From Microbacteriaceae bacterium (GTDB lineage Bacteria > Actinomycetota > Actinomycetes > Actinomycetales > Microbacteriaceae), in the NCBI GenBank assembly GCA_017744755.1, contig JAGIAU010000037.1, positions 1-13,606 of the forward strand: DNA of 13,606 nucleotides, given 5' to 3'. Below the pieces are notes generated by a model. The model was given only the letters and a program-made list of their open reading frames with translations. It was not told where the DNA came from and searched no databases. Of the stretch, positions 12,262 through 13,606 are shown in pieces; the first letter of the stretch is position 1, and every line of letters starts with the position of its first letter. Position numbers and translations under genes: made by a program.

Positions 12262-12750
12262 TCAGGCCTCGGCGGGCGTCTCGTCGGCGGCGTCGGCGGC
12301 CGGGGCCTCGACGGCCTCCGCGGTCTCCTCGGCAGCGGTCTCGGCCTCGGCGGCCTCCTCGGCGGCCGGCGCCTCCTCAACGACGGGCGCGACCTTGACC
12401 TCGGTCTTCGGGCGCAGGACCGGCTTCTTCGCCTCGTCGGCGACGAACGCGGCCTTGGTCTCCGCGGTCTGCACCGTCGAGACGGCGTTCTTGTCGCCCT
12501 TGAACCGGCCCCAGTCGCCCGTGAGCTTGAGGATCGCGGCGACCTGCTCGGTCGGCTGCGCGCCGACGGAGAGCCAGTACTGGGCGCGCTCCGAGTTCAC
12601 CTCGATGAAGGACGGGTGCTCGGTCGGGTGGTACTTGCCGATCTCCTCGATGACGCGTCCGTCGCGCTTGGTGCGCGAGTCGGCGACGACGATGCGGTAG
12701 TAGGGCGCGCGGATCTTGCCGAGGCGCTTGAGTCGGATCTTGACAGCCAT
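12262..12750 (-). CDS. rpsP: 30S ribosomal protein S16 with Ala/Glu-rich tail
   Basis: A 162-residue S16. Residues 1-82 are the conserved domain: MAVKIRLKRLGKIRAPYYRI, ADSRTKRDGRVIEEIGKYHP, ERAQYWLSVGAQPTEQV and the KLTGDWGRFKG end. Bacterial S16 is usually about 80-100 residues, so residues 83-162 are an extension. Residues 123-162 are almost only Ala, Glu, Pro, Asp and Thr, and are presumably disordered and very acidic. Such tails occur on S16 in Actinobacteria. S16 binds 16S rRNA early in 30S assembly. A ribosome-binding site (GGAG at 12758-12755) precedes the ATG, behind a leader of about 136 nt. First gene of rpsP-khpA-rimM. Confidence 0.97.
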   Translation of the reverse strand: MAVKIRLKRLGKIRAPYYRIVVADSRTKRDGRVIEEIGKYHPTEHPSFIEVNSERAQYWLSVGAQPTEQVAAILKLTGDWGRFKGDKNAVSTVQTAETKAAFVADEAKKPVLRPKTEVKVAPVVEEAPAAEEAAEAETAAEETAEAVEAPAADAADETPAEA

Positions 12751-12886
12751 GATTCTCCAGATGGATGAACGAGCACGAGTGCTCGGAACGTTCTTGCCTG
12801 CGCGCCTGGCTGTGGGGTGCACACCCGACGGCGAAGTCCTGTGGAGCCTGCGTGATCTGATTAGAGGGTCGGACCGCGCGGACCGA
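12751..12886 (-). promoter_or_regulatory. rpsP 5' leader with hairpin before the ribosome-binding site
   Basis: From the predicted start (about 12886) to the ATG, the leader is about 136 nt. Just upstream of the GGAG site a nested repeat is seen: GAACG (12767-12771) with CGTTC (12789-12793), and inside it AGCA (12772-12775) with TGCT (12780-12783) closing a 4-nt loop. The rest of the leader shows only short local repeats, such as GGGT/ACCC near 12815-12826, and no coding potential I trust. Regulation is possible but weakly supported. Confidence 0.35.
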
Positions 12887-12890
12887 GGAA

Positions 12891-12922
12891 CCATTCTGCC
12901 AGAATCCGCGCCCGGCCGCGAA
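12891..12922 (-). promoter_or_regulatory. rpsP promoter (TTCGCG - 18 bp - CAGAAT)
   Basis: Minus-strand TGGCAGAATGG (12901-12891), identical over 11 bases to the rplS promoter, with extended -10 CAGAAT (12898-12893) and TTCGCG (12922-12917) as -35 at 18-bp spacing. Confidence 0.65.
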
Positions 12923-12944
12923 CGCCCGCGTCCAGGATGCCGAA

Positions 12945-12969
12945 CGCGCGGGGTGCGTTCTCCCGCGCG
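12945..12969 (-). terminator. Terminator-like hairpin after the oxidoreductase gene
   Basis: CGCGCGGG (12945-12952) pairs with CCCGCGCG (12962-12969): a perfect 8-bp stem with a 9-nt loop, starting 3 nt after the oxidoreductase stop codon and ending 22 bp before the rpsP -35. No long T-run. Position fits a terminator separating the two units. Confidence 0.55.
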
Positions 12970-12972
12970 CCG

Positions 12973-13606
12973 CTACGACCCGTTCTTCTCGTCGCGCCAG
13001 GCGAGGAAGCGCGCGAAGTCCTTCGGCACGTAGTCGGGGCCGTCGGCGCCGATCGTGAAGAGCCGGACGCCTTGCCCGTACCAGGCGTCGAGCAGCTCGC
13101 GGTCGAAGCCGAAGACGGCCTGCAGGCCGACGGACAGCTCGATCTCGGCGACATCGCGCTCGATCTCCTCGCACCAGCCCTTCAGGACATCGAGCTTGTG
13201 GCCGAACTCGTCGGGGCTCACGAAGGAGTGCCAGATGTCGGCGTGCCGGGCGACGAGGCGCAGCGTCTTGCGCTCCCCCTTGCCGCCGATCAGGACGGGG
13301 ACGTCGCGCGTCGCCTTCGGATGCAGCCGCTCGAAGCGCGCCTCGATGCGCGGCAGCGCCTCCGTGAGCGCGTCGAGCCGCGTGCCGGCCGTGCCGAACT
13401 CGTAGCCGTACTCCTGATAGTCCCGCTCGAACCAGCCGGAGCCGATGCCGAGGACGACGCGGCCGCGGCCGCCCTTCGCGCTGATGTGGTCGATCGTGCG
13501 GACCATGTCGGCGAGGAGCTCCGGGTTCCGGTAGGTGTTGCACGCGACGAGCGGCCCGAACTCGATGCGCTCCGTCGCCTCCGCCCACGCGGCGGGCATC
13601 GAGAAT
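12973..13606 (-). CDS. Luciferase-like (LLM) flavin/F420-dependent oxidoreductase, 3' part
   Basis: The frame is open to the window edge, giving the last 210 or so residues; the N-terminal part lies beyond 13606. Features are AWAEATERIEFGPLVACNTYRNPELLADM, the RGRVVLGIGSGWFERDYQEYG block and TRLDALTEAL. VPVLIGGKGERKTLRLVARHADIWH and an ending at VPKDFARFLAW follow. These are typical of the TIM-barrel bacterial luciferase-like family, especially the coenzyme F420-dependent subgroup common in Actinobacteria. Such enzymes reduce or oxidise varied small molecules with F420 or FMN, and the substrate cannot be read here. An internal ATG at 13599 is not taken as the start because it falls within a conserved strand of the barrel. 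Upstream of rpsP, it is not part of the usual ribosomal cluster, and a hairpin follows its stop. Confidence 0.9.
   Translation of the reverse strand, partial: FSMPAAWAEATERIEFGPLVACNTYRNPELLADMVRTIDHISAKGGRGRVVLGIGSGWFERDYQEYGYEFGTAGTRLDALTEALPRIEARFERLHPKATRDVPVLIGGKGERKTLRLVARHADIWHSFVSPDEFGHKLDVLKGWCEEIERDVAEIELSVGLQAVFGFDRELLDAWYGQGVRLFTIGADGPDYVPKDFARFLAWRDEKNGS

Noticed and set aside
12973..13599. ATG at 13599 as the true start of the oxidoreductase
   Set aside because: The frame stays open to the window edge, and the ATG lies within a conserved barrel segment (AWAEATERIEFGPLV), which normally follows some 60 residues of protein.
1..13606. CRISPR array, tRNA, rRNA, insertion sequence or toxin-antitoxin pair
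   Set aside because: No regularly spaced repeats, no tRNA-like cloverleaf sequence, no transposase or terminal inverted repeats and no paired small ORFs with known motifs were seen on reading both strands.

Overview
This window is a very G+C-rich chromosomal segment from an actinobacterium, most likely a member of the Microbacteriaceae (inference). The evidence is the gene order, several GTG starts, the small DUF2469 gene beside rnhB (a family I know only from Actinobacteria), the Ala/Glu-rich tail on ribosomal protein S16, a probable F420-type oxidoreductase, and promoters consisting mainly of a -10 box close to the start codon. No tRNA, rRNA, CRISPR array, insertion sequence or prophage gene is visible. 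The core is the widespread housekeeping cluster rpsP-khpA-rimM-trmD / rplS-lepB-rnhB-DUF2469-yraN-comM-dprA / xerC / M23 peptidase / rpsB. It holds two additions: a metallophosphoesterase between dprA and xerC, and an oppositely oriented tetR-map pair between trmD and rplS.

Layout from left to right. 1-327 is the 5' part of rpsB (minus). 328-696 is a divergent control region with a long rpsB leader. 697-1290 is a secreted M23-type peptidase (plus), followed by a folded convergent intergenic element and xerC (minus). 2457-6637 holds metallophosphoesterase, dprA, comM and yraN (all minus; comM-dprA and yraN-comM overlap). 6742-8550 holds DUF2469, rnhB and lepB (minus; rnhB-lepB overlap by GTGA). 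8610-8957 is rplS (minus) with a strongly folded leader. 9157-10642 is tetR and map (plus). 10650-12750 is trmD, rimM, khpA and rpsP (minus). 12973-13606 is a truncated luciferase-like oxidoreductase (minus).

Functionally the genes cover ribosome parts and maturation (S2, S16, L19, RimM), RNA handling (KhpA, TrmD, RNase HII), protein export and N-terminal processing (signal peptidase I, methionine aminopeptidase), DNA uptake, recombination and chromosome resolution (DprA, ComM, YraN, XerC) and cell-wall turnover (M23).

The coding content is mostly conventional; the interest lies between the genes. (i) The rplS leader folds on paper into three nested helices plus an apical hairpin, and the outermost helix covers the G-run of the ribosome-binding site. 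It is a candidate L19 autoregulatory RNA. (ii) Nine starts are preceded by a -10 of the form YAGNNT; in five of them it lies 6-7 nt from the start codon, which predicts leaderless mRNAs. (iii) Inverted repeats repeatedly sit just upstream of these promoters, most clearly a 10-bp stem between rimM and trmD. (iv) The yraN start codon lies in a 9-bp hairpin that only a read-through transcript would contain. All folding was done by eye and no search was run.
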